From assembly GCA_000257205.1 (NCBI GenBank), contig AEZC01000213.1:1-42788 (forward strand): a DNA stretch of 42,788 bases. The letters run 5' to 3'. This document shows, in pieces, positions 9,765-19,448 of the stretch (position 1 is the first letter of the stretch; each line of letters starts with the position of its first letter). Both the position numbers and the translations under genes were made by a program. Under the pieces are notes generated by a model that ran no database searches, was not told the DNA's origin, and worked only from the letters and a program-made list of their open reading frames with translations. The stretch comes from Vibrio ordalii ATCC 33509. Lineage in GTDB: Bacteria > Pseudomonadota > Gammaproteobacteria > Enterobacterales > Vibrionaceae.

Positions 9765-11900
9765 ATGAATATTTTTGCTATCTTGAACCACATGGGTGTG
9801 TTCTTTAAAGAAGAGCCTGTTCGCCAGCTTCACGCGGCATTAGAAAAAGCAGGTTATGACGTGGTTTATCCCGTTGATGATAAAGATTTGATCAAATTAA
9901 TTGAGATGAATCCGCGTGTTTGTGGGGTGTTATTTGACTGGGATAAATACTCTCTTGAGCTTTGTGAGCGCATCAGTAATGTCAACGAAAAACTGCCAGT
10001 ACACGCATTTGCCAATGAGCAGTCAACGTTAGATATTTCATTGACAGATTTGCGTTTGAACGTGAGCTTTTTTGAGTATTCGTTAGGCATGGCCGATGAT
10101 ATTGCAGTGAAGATCAATCAAGCAACGCAAGAGTATAAAGATGCGATCATGCCTCCGTTTACCAAAGCGCTGTTTAAATATGTGGAAGAGGGCAAGTACA
10201 CTTTCTGTACTCCTGGTCATATGGGAGGTACGGCATTCCAAAAAAGCCCCGCAGGAAGTATCTTTTATGATTTCTACGGCCCGAATACATTCAAAGCAGA
10301 CGTCTCAATTTCGATGCCAGAAGTGGGTTCACTGCTTGATCACTCTGGCCCACATAAAGAAGCGGAAGAGTATATTGCACGAACATTTAATGCCGACAGT
10401 TCTTACATCGTAACCAACGGTACTTCGACATCAAATAAAATTGTCGGCATGTATTCTGCGCCGGCGGGTAGCACTGTGCTGGTGGATCGTAACTGCCATA
10501 AATCATTAACTCATTTAATGATGATGACAGACGTAACGCCTATTTACTTCCGTCCAACTCGTAATGCTTACGGTATTTTAGGCGGAATTCCACAAAGCGA
10601 ATTTAGCCGTGATGTGATTGCTGAAAAAGTGGCCAATACCCCGGGTGCCAGCGCGCCAAGCTATGCTGTGATCACCAACTCGACTTACGATGGTTTGTTG
10701 TACAACACCCAATTCATCAAAGAGTCTTTAGATTGTAAACACATTAACTTTGACAGTGCTTGGGTGCCTTACACTAACTTCAACCCAATTTACCAAGGTA
10801 AATGTGGTATGAGCGGTGAAGCGATGCCAGGTAAAGTGTTTTATGAAACACAATCTACTCATAAGCTGCTCGCCGCTTTCTCGCAAGCTTCGATGATTCA
10901 TATAAAAGGTGAGTTTGATAAAGAGTCGTTTAACGAAGCCTTCATGATGCATACCTCGACCTCGCCTCAATACGGTATTGTGGCTTCAACTGAAACAGCA
11001 GCAGCGATGATGCGTGGCAATACGGGTCGCAAGTTGATGCAAGATTCTATTGATCGCGCCGTACGTTTCCGTAAAGAGATCAAACGATTAAAAGGTGAGA
11101 GTGATAGCTGGTTCTTTGATGTATGGCAGCCGGAGAATATTGATACAACGGAATGTTGGAAGCTAGACCCTAATGATAACTGGCATGGTTTTAAAGGTAT
11201 TGATGATAACCACATGTACCTTGACCCAATTAAAATTACTTTATTAACTCCGGGAATGAATCAACAAGGTGAGCTTGAAGCGTCGGGGATCCCTGCCTCA
11301 TTAGTGGCTAAATTCTTAGACGAGCGCGGCATTGTGGTTGAAAAAACAGGCCCATACAACCTGCTGTTCTTGTTCTCAATTGGTATTGATAAATCGAAAG
11401 CGATGCAACTGCTGCGCGGTTTGACTGAGTTCAAACTGGGTTACGATTTGAACTTGATCATTCGTTCGATTCTTCCTTCTTTATACAAAGAAGACCCAAG
11501 CTTCTACGAAGGCATGCGTATCCAAGAGCTAGCGCAAGGTATTCACGACTTAACTAAGAAATATGCATTGCCAGAATTGATGTACAAAGCATTTGATGTG
11601 TTGCCTGAGATGAAAGTGACGCCACACGCGGCGTGGCAGAAAGAACTACGCGGTAAAACTGAAGAGGTTCTGTTGAATGAAATGGTTAACCGCGTGAGCG
11701 CGAATATGATCTTACCTTATCCTCCTGGTGTACCTTTGGTGTTGCCAGGTGAAATGGTGACAGAGAGCTCACGTCCTGTCCTTGAATTCTTGGAAATGTT
11801 GTGTGAAATCGGCGCGCATTATCCGGGGTTTGATACTGATATTCACGGCTTGTATCGTCAAGCTAACGGGAGCTACACAGTGAAAGTGTTGAAAGACTAA
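9765..11900 (+). CDS. cadA: Inducible lysine decarboxylase
   Basis: Cytoplasmic PLP-dependent decarboxylase converting lysine to cadaverine and CO2, consuming a proton. The 711-residue product compares with 715 in E. coli. Domains in order: wing/receiver-like N-terminal domain (about 1-130), PLP-binding core (CTPGHMGGTAFQKSP; STHKLLAAFSQASM, with Lys367 the expected PLP Schiff-base lysine, same number as E. coli), then the C-terminal domain (MILPYPPGVPLVLPGE). TTGGAG ribosome site. Last gene of cadBA, followed by a terminator. The enzyme appears intact, although its regulator cadC is interrupted upstream. Confidence 0.97.
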   Translation: MNIFAILNHMGVFFKEEPVRQLHAALEKAGYDVVYPVDDKDLIKLIEMNPRVCGVLFDWDKYSLELCERISNVNEKLPVHAFANEQSTLDISLTDLRLNVSFFEYSLGMADDIAVKINQATQEYKDAIMPPFTKALFKYVEEGKYTFCTPGHMGGTAFQKSPAGSIFYDFYGPNTFKADVSISMPEVGSLLDHSGPHKEAEEYIARTFNADSSYIVTNGTSTSNKIVGMYSAPAGSTVLVDRNCHKSLTHLMMMTDVTPIYFRPTRNAYGILGGIPQSEFSRDVIAEKVANTPGASAPSYAVITNSTYDGLLYNTQFIKESLDCKHINFDSAWVPYTNFNPIYQGKCGMSGEAMPGKVFYETQSTHKLLAAFSQASMIHIKGEFDKESFNEAFMMHTSTSPQYGIVASTETAAAMMRGNTGRKLMQDSIDRAVRFRKEIKRLKGESDSWFFDVWQPENIDTTECWKLDPNDNWHGFKGIDDNHMYLDPIKITLLTPGMNQQGELEASGIPASLVAKFLDERGIVVEKTGPYNLLFLFSIGIDKSKAMQLLRGLTEFKLGYDLNLIIRSILPSLYKEDPSFYEGMRIQELAQGIHDLTKKYALPELMYKAFDVLPEMKVTPHAAWQKELRGKTEEVLLNEMVNRVSANMILPYPPGVPLVLPGEMVTESSRPVLEFLEMLCEIGAHYPGFDTDIHGLYRQANGSYTVKVLKD

Positions 11901-11911
11901 AGGTCGATTTT

Positions 11912-11970
11912 GTTGGCGGTTTATCGGGAACCTTTATTGCGCGCGCAGCGATAAAGATAAACCCGCCAAC
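11912..11970. repeat. Long inverted repeat after cadA
   Basis: GTTGGCGGTTTATC (11912-11925) pairs with GATAAACCCGCCAAC (11956-11970), with one bulged base, around a 30-base loop. No T-run follows, so it looks like an mRNA-stabilising 3' structure or a site rather than the terminator itself. Confidence 0.6.
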
Positions 11971-12016
11971 ACCCTAAATTCGATTGCGATACCTCAAACC
12001 AACGTAAATCGATTCA

Positions 12017-12042
12017 AGAGAGCCATTCGGCTCTCTTTTTTA
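12017..12042 (+). terminator. Rho-independent terminator of cadBA
   Basis: Perfect 8-bp stem AGAGAGCC / GGCTCTCT with loop ATTC, followed by TTTTTTAT. It is 117 bp after the cadA stop. Confidence 0.9.
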
Positions 12043-12088
12043 TCGAAGTATTTAGCGGCTCTCTAGCGGCTTATAGTGCTTATAGTGC

Positions 12089-14128
12089 TTAGAAAGCGTA
12101 AGAGGCGTTAATATAGAACTGACGAGGTGCGCCTGGCATAATTTGTGTCGCACCAGTGGCACTGACGTAATAGTCCTTATCTAACACGTTTTCTACGCTC
12201 AATTGAGTGCTCCAATCTTGCCATTGGTAACCCAGACGAGCATCAAAACGCGCGTAACCGGGCAGTTTGGTCGTATTTTGTGAGTCAGCATAGCGATCGC
12301 CTACCGCTGTCATACCCGTTTCAGCGAACCAGCCTTGTTCCGCTTGGTAGTGAATAAATAGTTGACCATTCAGTTTTGATACTGCACTTGGGCGATTGCC
12401 TTGGGTATTATTCTCGGCTTTGATGATTTCAGCATCTTGCCAGCCGATAGCCCCACGCAGTGACCATGTTTCGCTGAGGTATGCTTTCACATCCAATTCC
12501 ACACCATCGGTTCTTTGTAAACCAGTGAGTAATATGATTTTTGGGTCGAGAGGATCTTTCATCCGGCGGTTATACATCTCTAAACGATACAGAGATAAAG
12601 TGCTGGCAATGCGTCCATCGAACCAATCGCTTTTTGCACCAATTTCATATAAACGGCTGTGCTCAGGATCAAGCTGATTGGCTTTGTTACCTGGTGAAAG
12701 ACCAATCACCCCGCCTCCGACAGGAGAAAAGGTTTTGCTGTAAGAAGCGTATAAGGCGTGATCCGCCACTGGGTTCCAAACCAAGCCTAAGCGAGGACTT
12801 AGGTTATAAGAGGTTTGAGTTTCTTCTTTATTAAGATCCAAGCGGTGAGTGGTAACTTTAAATTCGTCGTAGCGTAGGCCAAGTAACAGATGCCAGTTGT
12901 TTAGACTGATTTGATCTTGTAAGTAAAGACCAGAGCTGCGTACTTTATGATTAGCATCGCTAGACAGCGACATTTCACCATTGTGGCTTGGGAGTTGGTC
13001 CGGTTGGTAAAGGTTGCCCGCAGGGATCGCCTCCTTATTTTTATACAGTTTTGGATTACGTTCCTGCCAACTCAGTTCTAGGCCAGCCAATAAACGGTGG
13101 TTAATTGAGCCGGTATTGAATTGGCCTTCCACTTCGCTTTGGCTGGTTAAGTTGCTGGCATTGAGCTGTTGCTGCCAGCGCTTACGAACCACGTTATCCC
13201 CTTTCACTTGAGTGACGTAAGTATTATCAAATTCGCTGTCGAGCTTAATGTAGCTGAGCTGTTGGCGCAGTTGCCAAAGATCGTTCAATTGCCAAGTGAG
13301 TCGTGAGCGAGTTGTTTCGCTCACATCATCAATAAAATCACGTTTAGTATCGCTGTAGACAGCGCTGTTAGGCACATCAGCCGGGTAGCCATTGACCGCA
13401 GGAATGCCGCGGTCCGGTGTGCGGTGGTGCTCATTACGTTCATACTGGATAAGAAAATCGAGGTTGTCCTTAATTGCCCAACGCAGTGAAGGTGCCAGCA
13501 GTGTGCGTTTGCCTTCCACACCATCGCGGAAACTGTTGCTGTCTTCTTGTGCCATATTCAAGCGCACCTGCACATCGTCATGTAATTCACCGCTAAGATC
13601 GGCAGCGAGACGTTGGTAATCATGGCTACCAATTCGTGCATTGATACTTGAGGTTTGGCCTTTTTGTGGCGTTTTACTGACTCGGTTGATGATTCCACCA
13701 GTACTACCACGTCCATACAGTACCGCCGCAGGTCCTTTCAGGATCTCGACACTTTCGATGTTGCCGAGATCGCGCGTGTACTGCATGTCATCACGGAAAC
13801 CATCGAGGTAGAAATCGTTACTGGCCGCAAAACCACGAATCTTCACGCTATCAAAGCGGGTATCATTGACCGCATCAATACCGGGCGTACCGACTAGCGC
13901 TGCGCTTAAGGAGGATGGATTAAAGGCGCTGAGCTGCTCTGCAGGTAGGCTATTAATGGTTTGCGGCACTAATTTCGCAGGCGTTGCAGTCCGTGTTGCG
14001 GTGGCAACAACCGGGTGCTGAGTTTGTTGGCTTGTTACAACCAACGTCTCTTCTTGGGCTAGTGCTGAGTGATGAGCGGCGAGAATAGCTAAGCAAAGTA
14101 ATGTGGGGCGACTTTTAAAATAGGACAT
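12089..14128 (-). CDS. TonB-dependent siderophore receptor
   Basis: Outer-membrane 22-strand beta-barrel with an N-terminal plug, importing a ferric siderophore using TonB energy. The 679-residue precursor has a signal peptide ending SALA (about residue 24), a TonB box right after it (ETLVVTSQ), a plug domain (VKIRGFAASNDFYLDGFRDD; VEILKGPAAVLYGRGSTGG) and a barrel ending in Phe (INASYAF), as needed for BAM assembly. The plug and PDRGIPAVNG segment resemble catecholate receptors of the Fiu/FhuE type, but substrate cannot be settled from sequence. It is a lone gene with a Fur-box-like site upstream, so iron-repressed expression is likely. It is intact. Confidence 0.88.
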   Translation of the reverse strand: MSYFKSRPTLLCLAILAAHHSALAQEETLVVTSQQTQHPVVATATRTATPAKLVPQTINSLPAEQLSAFNPSSLSAALVGTPGIDAVNDTRFDSVKIRGFAASNDFYLDGFRDDMQYTRDLGNIESVEILKGPAAVLYGRGSTGGIINRVSKTPQKGQTSSINARIGSHDYQRLAADLSGELHDDVQVRLNMAQEDSNSFRDGVEGKRTLLAPSLRWAIKDNLDFLIQYERNEHHRTPDRGIPAVNGYPADVPNSAVYSDTKRDFIDDVSETTRSRLTWQLNDLWQLRQQLSYIKLDSEFDNTYVTQVKGDNVVRKRWQQQLNASNLTSQSEVEGQFNTGSINHRLLAGLELSWQERNPKLYKNKEAIPAGNLYQPDQLPSHNGEMSLSSDANHKVRSSGLYLQDQISLNNWHLLLGLRYDEFKVTTHRLDLNKEETQTSYNLSPRLGLVWNPVADHALYASYSKTFSPVGGGVIGLSPGNKANQLDPEHSRLYEIGAKSDWFDGRIASTLSLYRLEMYNRRMKDPLDPKIILLTGLQRTDGVELDVKAYLSETWSLRGAIGWQDAEIIKAENNTQGNRPSAVSKLNGQLFIHYQAEQGWFAETGMTAVGDRYADSQNTTKLPGYARFDARLGYQWQDWSTQLSVENVLDKDYYVSATGATQIMPGAPRQFYINASYAF

Positions 14129-14161
14129 AATAAACTCTTACAATAATTCGTTACGCGAATT

Positions 14162-14182
14162 GTAATTGATATCATTAATATT
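14162..14182 (-). promoter_or_regulatory. Fur-box-like site upstream of the siderophore receptor
   Basis: AT-rich imperfect palindrome centred on TGATATCA (ATTAATGATATCAATTAC on the minus strand), similar to the GATAATGATAATCATTATC Fur consensus, 35-55 bp before the start. A second inverted repeat, AATTCG-5-CGAATT (14145-14161), overlaps it. Confidence 0.55.
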
Positions 14183-14314
14183 TAAAAGAATAATTCACCT
14201 TTATTTATTGCCGCTAAGCCTATTTGTTTAATGAATGAGCAATGTGAGATCAATAGCAATAGCAATGTTGTCAGCAGAGATAGCTTTTACTGGTGTTTTG
14301 AGTAATAAAAATGG

Positions 14315-14341
14315 AAAAACCGAGCGCAGAGGCTCGGTTTT
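14315..14341 (-). terminator. Rho-independent terminator of dusB-fis
   Basis: On the minus strand, AAAACCGAGC and GCTCGGTTTT form a 10-bp stem with a 6-base loop, followed by more T residues. It is 44 bp after the fis stop. Confidence 0.9.
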
Positions 14342-14384
14342 AAAAGCGATGGTATCTAGTTGCTCGATTCGTGCAGTAGCTAGA

Positions 14385-14681
14385 TTAGTTCATGCCGTAT
14401 TTTTTTAGCTTCTTACGAAGAGTACCGCGGTTGATACCCATCATGGTTGCTGCGCGAGTTTGGTTACCGCGAGTGTACTGCATGATGGTGTCGAGTAGTG
14501 GCTGTTCAACTTCAGCAAGAACTAACTCGTATAGTTCTGTCACTTCTTGGCCGTTTAACTGCGCAAGGTAGTTTTTAAGAGATGCTTTAACTGAATCACG
14601 TAGTGGTTTTTGCGTGATTTGATCTTGTGAAGTTACGGTTGTTACTGTGAAAGCTTCTGAAGTCAGGTTTTGTTCGAACAT
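14385..14681 (-). CDS. fis: Nucleoid protein Fis
   Basis: Factor for inversion stimulation: a homodimeric nucleoid-associated protein that bends DNA, activates rRNA promoters during rapid growth and aids site-specific recombination. The 98 residues equal the E. coli length. The C-terminal HTH ([27 protein letters not shown]) is essentially the universal Fis sequence; the N-terminal beta-hairpin region varies as usual. It is the second gene of the dusB-fis operon, 23 bp after dusB, with the shared promoter upstream of dusB and a terminator after it. A candidate Fis site lies in that promoter region. Confidence 0.98.
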   Translation of the reverse strand: MFEQNLTSEAFTVTTVTSQDQITQKPLRDSVKASLKNYLAQLNGQEVTELYELVLAEVEQPLLDTIMQYTRGNQTRAATMMGINRGTLRKKLKKYGMN

Positions 14682-14704
14682 ATGCGGTCTAGCTCTTCTC
14701 TTAA

Positions 14705-15673
14705 TTATGATGCAACGTTATCAAAATAACCTTCGAGCGCGTCAATTTGCAGCGGTGCTGCGTCAATAGCGTTGAAGGTACGGCGAAACTCACTCGCTTG
14801 CTCATGTTCTTTCAGATACCAACCCACATGCTTACGAGCGATGCGAGGGCCTAAATACTCACCATAGAAACTGTGGAGAGCTTGTACATGACCAAGCATA
14901 ATATCTTTCACTTCCGCAGCCGGAAGTTCAGACATCGTGGTGCCGTTTTCCAAATAGTGTTGGATTTCTTGGAAAATCCACGGGCGACCTTGGGCAGGGC
15001 GTCCAATCATTAAAGCGTCAGCACCGGTATAATCCAGCACGTATTTCGCCTTCTCTGGGCTATCGATATCACCGTTAGCAATAACCGGAATAGAGATGGC
15101 GTTTTTCACCGCTTTAATGCTGTCGTATTCGGCCTCGCCTTTGTACATACACGCTTTGGTTCTGCCATGCAGGGCTAAAGCTTGTATGCCGCAGTCTTCG
15201 GCTAATTTAGCGATGTAGACACAGTTTTTGTTGTCCGTGTCCCAGCCAGTACGGGTCTTTAATGTCACGGGGACATCAACGGCGTTCACCACCGCTTTCA
15301 AGATCTGTTCAATCGTCTCCGGAAATTGGAGTAAGGCTGAACCCGCCAGCTTTTTATTCACCTTTTTTGCTGGGCAACCCATGTTGATGTCGATGATCTG
15401 AGCACCGTTCTCAACACTAAATTGGGCTGCATCGGCCATAAGCTGTGGGTCGGCTCCCGCAATTTGTACCGAGCGAATGCCCGATTCGCCCTCATGTACC
15501 ATACGTTGCATCGACTTTGACGTATTCCATAGAGCAGGATTAGAGGACATCATTTCACTGACGGCCATGCCTGCTCCATAGCGAAGACACAACTCTCGAA
15601 ATGGTCTGTCAGTTACTCCTGCCATAGGGGCAACGATAAGATTGTTCTTAAGTTGATAGTTTCCGATTTTCAA
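14705..15673 (-). CDS. dusB: tRNA-dihydrouridine synthase B
   Basis: FMN- and NADPH-dependent enzyme reducing uridine to dihydrouridine in the tRNA D-loop. TIM-barrel fold with FMN motif [15 protein letters not shown], catalytic Cys in [22 protein letters not shown]-phosphate motif TLKTRTGW and [17 protein letters not shown] place the start at the TTG at 15673 (KIGNYQL..., 322 residues), because that gives the E. coli length (321). A longer frame from TTG at 15700 adds nine residues, and neither start has a good Shine-Dalgarno. First gene of dusB-fis; the conserved pairing couples tRNA modification to growth-phase Fis expression. Confidence 0.93.
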   Translation of the reverse strand: MKIGNYQLKNNLIVAPMAGVTDRPFRELCLRYGAGMAVSEMMSSNPALWNTSKSMQRMVHEGESGIRSVQIAGADPQLMADAAQFSVENGAQIIDINMGCPAKKVNKKLAGSALLQFPETIEQILKAVVNAVDVPVTLKTRTGWDTDNKNCVYIAKLAEDCGIQALALHGRTKACMYKGEAEYDSIKAVKNAISIPVIANGDIDSPEKAKYVLDYTGADALMIGRPAQGRPWIFQEIQHYLENGTTMSELPAAEVKDIMLGHVQALHSFYGEYLGPRIARKHVGWYLKEHEQASEFRRTFNAIDAAPLQIDALEGYFDNVAS

Positions 15674-15737
15674 AACGTCATCACAGTTCTGTACCAGCAA
15701 GGGCGGGCATTTTACGCATTTTTTTACTGCGTGAAAA

Positions 15738-15752
15738 GACTAATATTTGAGC
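15738..15752 (-). promoter_or_regulatory. Candidate Fis site in the dusB-fis promoter region
   Basis: GCTCAAATATTAGTC (minus strand) fits every fixed position of the degenerate Fis consensus GNNYRNNTNNYRNNC. It lies about 65 bp upstream of the dusB start, where Fis autoregulation acts in E. coli. The motif is degenerate, so chance matches occur. Confidence 0.45.
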
Positions 15753-15812
15753 ATTTACAATTTGTTTTAGTAAATCGTATAAAATACAGTCTATTAGCGC
15801 ACAAAGTCTTAT

Positions 15813-16700
15813 CTAGCCTTGCTTGCGACCCGAGATGCGGCACCACTCATTGAGCTCAATGATCGGGTCAATGTGAAGCTCGTCACGATAATGATTGGCA
15901 ACCTCTTCGGCTTGAGTGTCCAAAACGCCGGACATCGCAAGTTGGCCATTGGGTTTAAGTAGCCCTTTGATCACGCCATTCAGGTCGCGCAGTGGGCCGG
16001 CCAAAATGTTGGCCACAACTACGTCAGCGACTAAGCCTTCAGGTTGGTCTTGTGGCAAATACACTTCAAGTTGGTCAGCTACGCCATTGCGTCCTGCGTT
16101 GTCGTTAGAAGCAAGCAGTGCTTGTGGGTCGATATCAATACCGACGACTTTGGCTGCGCCCAATTTGATCGCCGCAATGGCTAAGATGCCTGAACCACAA
16201 CCAAAATCGATGACGGTTTTGCCTGTTAGGTCGAGCCCTTCGAGCCACTCTAAACATAATGCAGTCGTTGGGTGAGTGCCTGTGCCGAATGCAAGGCCCG
16301 GGTCGAGCATCACGTTGACAGCGTCAGGTTCTGGGATTTCACGCCAGCTTGGGCAAATCCACAAACGTTGACCAAATTTCATTGGGTGGAAGTTGTCCAT
16401 CCATTCACGTTCCCAGTCTTTATCTTCGAGCTGTTCAACTTTGTAGGCAAAGTCATCACTCAGCAGTTTGCTTGAGCGAATTTGGTCAATGATCCATGCG
16501 CTATCCGCTTCGGCATCATACAGCGCCAGCACGTCGGTATCGCCCCAAAGGCGAGTTTCGCCCGGAAGCGGTTCAAAAACAGGGGTGTCGTGAGCATCAA
16601 GAAAAGTGACGGATACTGCGCCCGTCTCTTCCATCAGCATGTCGCCAATTGGCTCGGCATTGGCGTTAGTTGCGTTCAGTTTAATTTGAATCCAAGGCAT
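15813..16700 (-). CDS. prmA: Ribosomal protein L11 methyltransferase
   Basis: SAM-dependent methyltransferase that trimethylates L11 (N-terminal alpha-amine and lysine side chains). The 295 residues compare with 293 in E. coli. N-terminal substrate-recognition domain ([16 protein letters not shown]), linker with [16 protein letters not shown], then the Rossmann SAM motif [20 protein letters not shown] and motif [12 protein letters not shown]. It is on the minus strand between accC and dusB; a terminator after accC separates it from the acc operon, so it has its own promoter or is read with dusB. Confidence 0.97.
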   Translation of the reverse strand: MPWIQIKLNATNANAEPIGDMLMEETGAVSVTFLDAHDTPVFEPLPGETRLWGDTDVLALYDAEADSAWIIDQIRSSKLLSDDFAYKVEQLEDKDWEREWMDNFHPMKFGQRLWICPSWREIPEPDAVNVMLDPGLAFGTGTHPTTALCLEWLEGLDLTGKTVIDFGCGSGILAIAAIKLGAAKVVGIDIDPQALLASNDNAGRNGVADQLEVYLPQDQPEGLVADVVVANILAGPLRDLNGVIKGLLKPNGQLAMSGVLDTQAEEVANHYRDELHIDPIIELNEWCRISGRKQG

Positions 16701-16763
16701 GTCAGTTGCTCTGTTATGTCGTCAGTTGGCGCAGAGTTTAGCAGAAACTGACTCGGCTGCCGA

Positions 16764-16793
16764 AAACAAAAATGCTCACCGAAGTGAGCATTT
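16764..16793 (-). terminator. Rho-independent terminator of aroQ-accBC
   Basis: Minus strand: AAATGCTCAC and GTGAGCATTT form a perfect 10-bp stem with a stable TTCG tetraloop, followed by TTGTTTT. It lies 20 bp after the accC stop. Confidence 0.92.
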
Positions 16794-16813
16794 GGTCTCT
16801 CGCGACGCGAAAA

Positions 16814-18160
16814 TTAGTGCTGTAAACCCAATTTCTTCTCAAGGTAGTGGATGTTCGCTCCACCGTGTTGGAAGTTCTCATCTTGCATGATCGATTGCTG
16901 CAAGGTGATGTTGGTTTTAATGCCATCGACGATCATTTCGTTTAACGCATTTTTCATGCGCGCAATTGCCACGTCACGGTTTTCACCGTAAGTGATGAGC
17001 TTGCCGATCATTGAATCGTAATGCGGTGGCACTGTGTAGCCTGCATAAATGTGTGATTCCCAACGAACGCCCATACCGCCCGGCGCGTGGAAGTGTTCGA
17101 TTTTGCCCGGAGAAGGGAGGAAACGAACCGGATCTTCCGCGTTGATACGGCATTCAATCGCATGGCCACGGATCTTAATGTCATCTTGGGTAAACGACAG
17201 TGGTTGACCTGCGGCGACGCGAAGCTGTTCTTTGATGAGATCAACGCCAGTGACCATTTCGGTGACTGGGTGCTCAACTTGAATACGCGTGTTCATCTCA
17301 ATGAAGTAGAACTCGCCGTTTTCGTATAGGAACTCAAACGTACCGGCACCACGATAGCCAATTTCGAGACAAGCGCGTGTACAACGTTCGCCGATGTATT
17401 TACGCATCTCTTCGGTAATGCCTGGTGCAGGCGCTTCTTCAACCACTTTTTGGTGACGACGCTGCATTGAGCAGTCACGTTCACCAAGGTGAATTGCGCC
17501 ACCTTGGCCATCCGCAATAATTTGTACTTCAACGTGACGTGGGTTTTCTAGGAATTTTTCCATGTAAACCATGTCATTGTTGAACGCCGCTTTGGCTTCG
17601 GCACGTGTCATTGCGATCGCTTGGGTCAGTTCACTTTCGCTACGAACCACACGCATACCACGGCCGCCGCCGCCGCCAGAAGCTTTGATGATCACAGGGA
17701 AACCAATACGTTTCGCGTGGGCTTTATTTTTGGCTTCATCGCCATCCAGTGGGCCGTCAGAACCTGGCACACAAGGAACGCCCGCTTTTTTCATTGCGCT
17801 GATGGCTGACACTTTGTCACCCATCATGCGAATGGTATCGGCTTTCGGGCCAACAAAAATGAAGCCTGAACGCTCGACTTGTTCAGCAAAGTCGGCGTTT
17901 TCAGAAAGAAAACCGTAACCGGGGTGAATGGCTACTGCGCCAGTCACTTCCGCTGCAGAAATAATGCGTGGAATGTTTAAGTAGCTGTCAATACCACGTG
18001 CTGGGCCAATACAGATGGTTTCGTCGGCCAGCAGTACGTGTTTTAAATCACGATCGGCAGTGGAGTGCACGGCAACAGTTTTGATGCCAAGCTCTTTACA
18101 TGCGCGCAGAATACGAAGTGCAATTTCACCTCGATTCGCGATGACTAATTTATCTAACAT
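16814..18160 (-). CDS. accC: Biotin carboxylase subunit of acetyl-CoA carboxylase
   Basis: ATP-dependent carboxylation of BCCP-bound biotin, the first half-reaction of acetyl-CoA carboxylase in fatty acid synthesis. 448 residues against 449 in E. coli. Biotin carboxylase N-domain ([20 protein letters not shown]), ATP-grasp with glycine-rich loop ([12 protein letters not shown]), catalytic region [18 protein letters not shown] and C-domain [12 protein letters not shown] are complete. It follows accB after 14 bp in the aroQ-accB-accC cluster and ends at a strong terminator. Confidence 0.98.
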   Translation of the reverse strand: MLDKLVIANRGEIALRILRACKELGIKTVAVHSTADRDLKHVLLADETICIGPARGIDSYLNIPRIISAAEVTGAVAIHPGYGFLSENADFAEQVERSGFIFVGPKADTIRMMGDKVSAISAMKKAGVPCVPGSDGPLDGDEAKNKAHAKRIGFPVIIKASGGGGGRGMRVVRSESELTQAIAMTRAEAKAAFNNDMVYMEKFLENPRHVEVQIIADGQGGAIHLGERDCSMQRRHQKVVEEAPAPGITEEMRKYIGERCTRACLEIGYRGAGTFEFLYENGEFYFIEMNTRIQVEHPVTEMVTGVDLIKEQLRVAAGQPLSFTQDDIKIRGHAIECRINAEDPVRFLPSPGKIEHFHAPGGMGVRWESHIYAGYTVPPHYDSMIGKLITYGENRDVAIARMKNALNEMIVDGIKTNITLQQSIMQDENFQHGGANIHYLEKKLGLQH

Positions 18161-18174
18161 AAAGCAAACCTCGA

Positions 18175-18630
18175 TTATTCGATAACAACAAGCGGTTGGT
18201 CGAATTCAACGGTCTGGCCGTCTTCAAGTAGGATTGCCGTAACGGTACCTGCTTTATCGGCTTCGATTTGGTTCATCATTTTCATCGCTTCAACGATGCA
18301 TAGTGTGTCACCGACTGAAACACTTTGACCGACTTCGATGAAGGATTTTGAATCTGGACTTGGTGAGCGGTAGAAAGTACCGACCATTGGTGAAAGCACT
18401 TGGTGACCTTTTGGCGCTACAGGCGCGGCGGCTTCAGCCGTTGGCGCAGGGGCAGCGACTGGCGCGGCTTGTTGTGCTGGCGCTGGTGCAGCGTAATGCA
18501 TCTGAGCCATCTGTACTGGCGCAGTGTTACGACTGATGCGTACCGATTCTTCACCTTCAGAGATTTCTAGTTCAGAAATGCCAGATTCTTCTACCAGTTC
18601 GATAAGCTTTTTGATTTTACGAATATCCAT
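18175..18630 (-). CDS. accB: Biotin carboxyl carrier protein (BCCP)
   Basis: Carries biotin between the carboxylase (AccC) and carboxyltransferase (AccA/D) of acetyl-CoA carboxylase. 151 residues: N-terminal [20 protein letters not shown] region, an Ala/Pro-rich flexible linker (about 40-72), and a biotinyl domain with the EAMKM motif placing biotinylated Lys at 117 and the protruding thumb ([11 protein letters not shown]). It lies 83 bp after aroQ and 14 bp before accC. In E. coli, AccB represses its own operon; nothing here specifically shows that. Confidence 0.98.
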   Translation of the reverse strand: MDIRKIKKLIELVEESGISELEISEGEESVRISRNTAPVQMAQMHYAAPAPAQQAAPVAAPAPTAEAAAPVAPKGHQVLSPMVGTFYRSPSPDSKSFIEVGQSVSVGDTLCIVEAMKMMNQIEADKAGTVTAILLEDGQTVEFDQPLVVIE

Positions 18631-18713
18631 CTTTTCTTTCTCTTTATCTTGTGAATACGTCAGCCCTTAAGGTTGGGCCGTAGAGTGTTTGTTTATCGTT
18701 GATCGTATGTGGG

Positions 18714-19163
18714 TTATTTTGTCTGTAGCGCTTTTATGGCGGCTGCAAGAGCAAATTCATAACCTTGTGCACCTAAGCCGCAAATCACCCCTTGCGCCTT
18801 ATCCGACAGATAGGAGTGGTGGCGAAAAGGTTCACGTGCGTGAACGTTGGATAGATGCACTTCAATAAATGGGATGGCGACACCCAATAACGCATCGCGC
18901 AGTGCCACACTGGTGTGCGTCAATGCAGCGGGATTAATGATGATGAAGTCGACCTTGCCGTAAGCGGCATGGATGGCTTCGATCAGCTCATATTCGCGGT
19001 TCGATTGAAGATGTTCTAACTCAATATCTGCTTTTTGCGCTTGTTCGCGTAATGTCTCGACAATGTGCGCTAAGGTGTCAGAACCATAATGTGCAGGTTC
19101 ACGTAGCCCTAACAGGTTAAGATTTGGTCCATTTAAGACCAGAATGCGAGATTTAGCAGTCAT
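18714..19163 (-). CDS. aroQ: Type II 3-dehydroquinate dehydratase
   Basis: Converts 3-dehydroquinate to 3-dehydroshikimate in the shikimate pathway. 149 residues, the usual size of this dodecameric class. Motifs: [19 protein letters not shown] (catalytic Tyr26), [36 protein letters not shown] and [20 protein letters not shown] (catalytic His). First gene of aroQ-accBC. The 285-bp region upstream contains an AT-rich perfect palindrome (GAATTTTT-CGTC-AAAAATTC, 19230-19249) that could be an operator; I cannot name a regulator for it. Confidence 0.97.
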   Translation of the reverse strand: MTAKSRILVLNGPNLNLLGLREPAHYGSDTLAHIVETLREQAQKADIELEHLQSNREYELIEAIHAAYGKVDFIIINPAALTHTSVALRDALLGVAIPFIEVHLSNVHAREPFRHHSYLSDKAQGVICGLGAQGYEFALAAAIKALQTK

Positions 19164-19383
19164 TGTGTCGACATCTCCCTATATCGTGAAACGAATATTA
19201 ATATTCCCATATTATTCTTAGGTCAGAGTGAATTTTTCGTCAAAAATTCCCTGAATTTAAGAAATTGCCCAAGATTATAGCTAATTCAGCGCAAATGGCA
19301 GCAATTTACTGGTCTTATCAGATAGTTTACTCATTTAATTTTGCAACCGAGTTAACAGAATGAGAAGAAGTGAGAGGGAAAGA

Positions 19384-19407
19384 AAAAGCCGCCACAAGTG
19401 TGACGGC
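19384..19407 (-). terminator. Rho-independent terminator of acs
   Basis: Minus strand: AAGCCGTCAC and GTGGCGGCTT pair over 10 positions (one U-G) around loop ACTT, followed by TTTCTTTC. It lies about 40 bp after the acs stop. Confidence 0.88.
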
Positions 19408-19448
19408 TTAATCATCTCAATGCCTCGCGGCAGGTAGGATCGTTAGCG

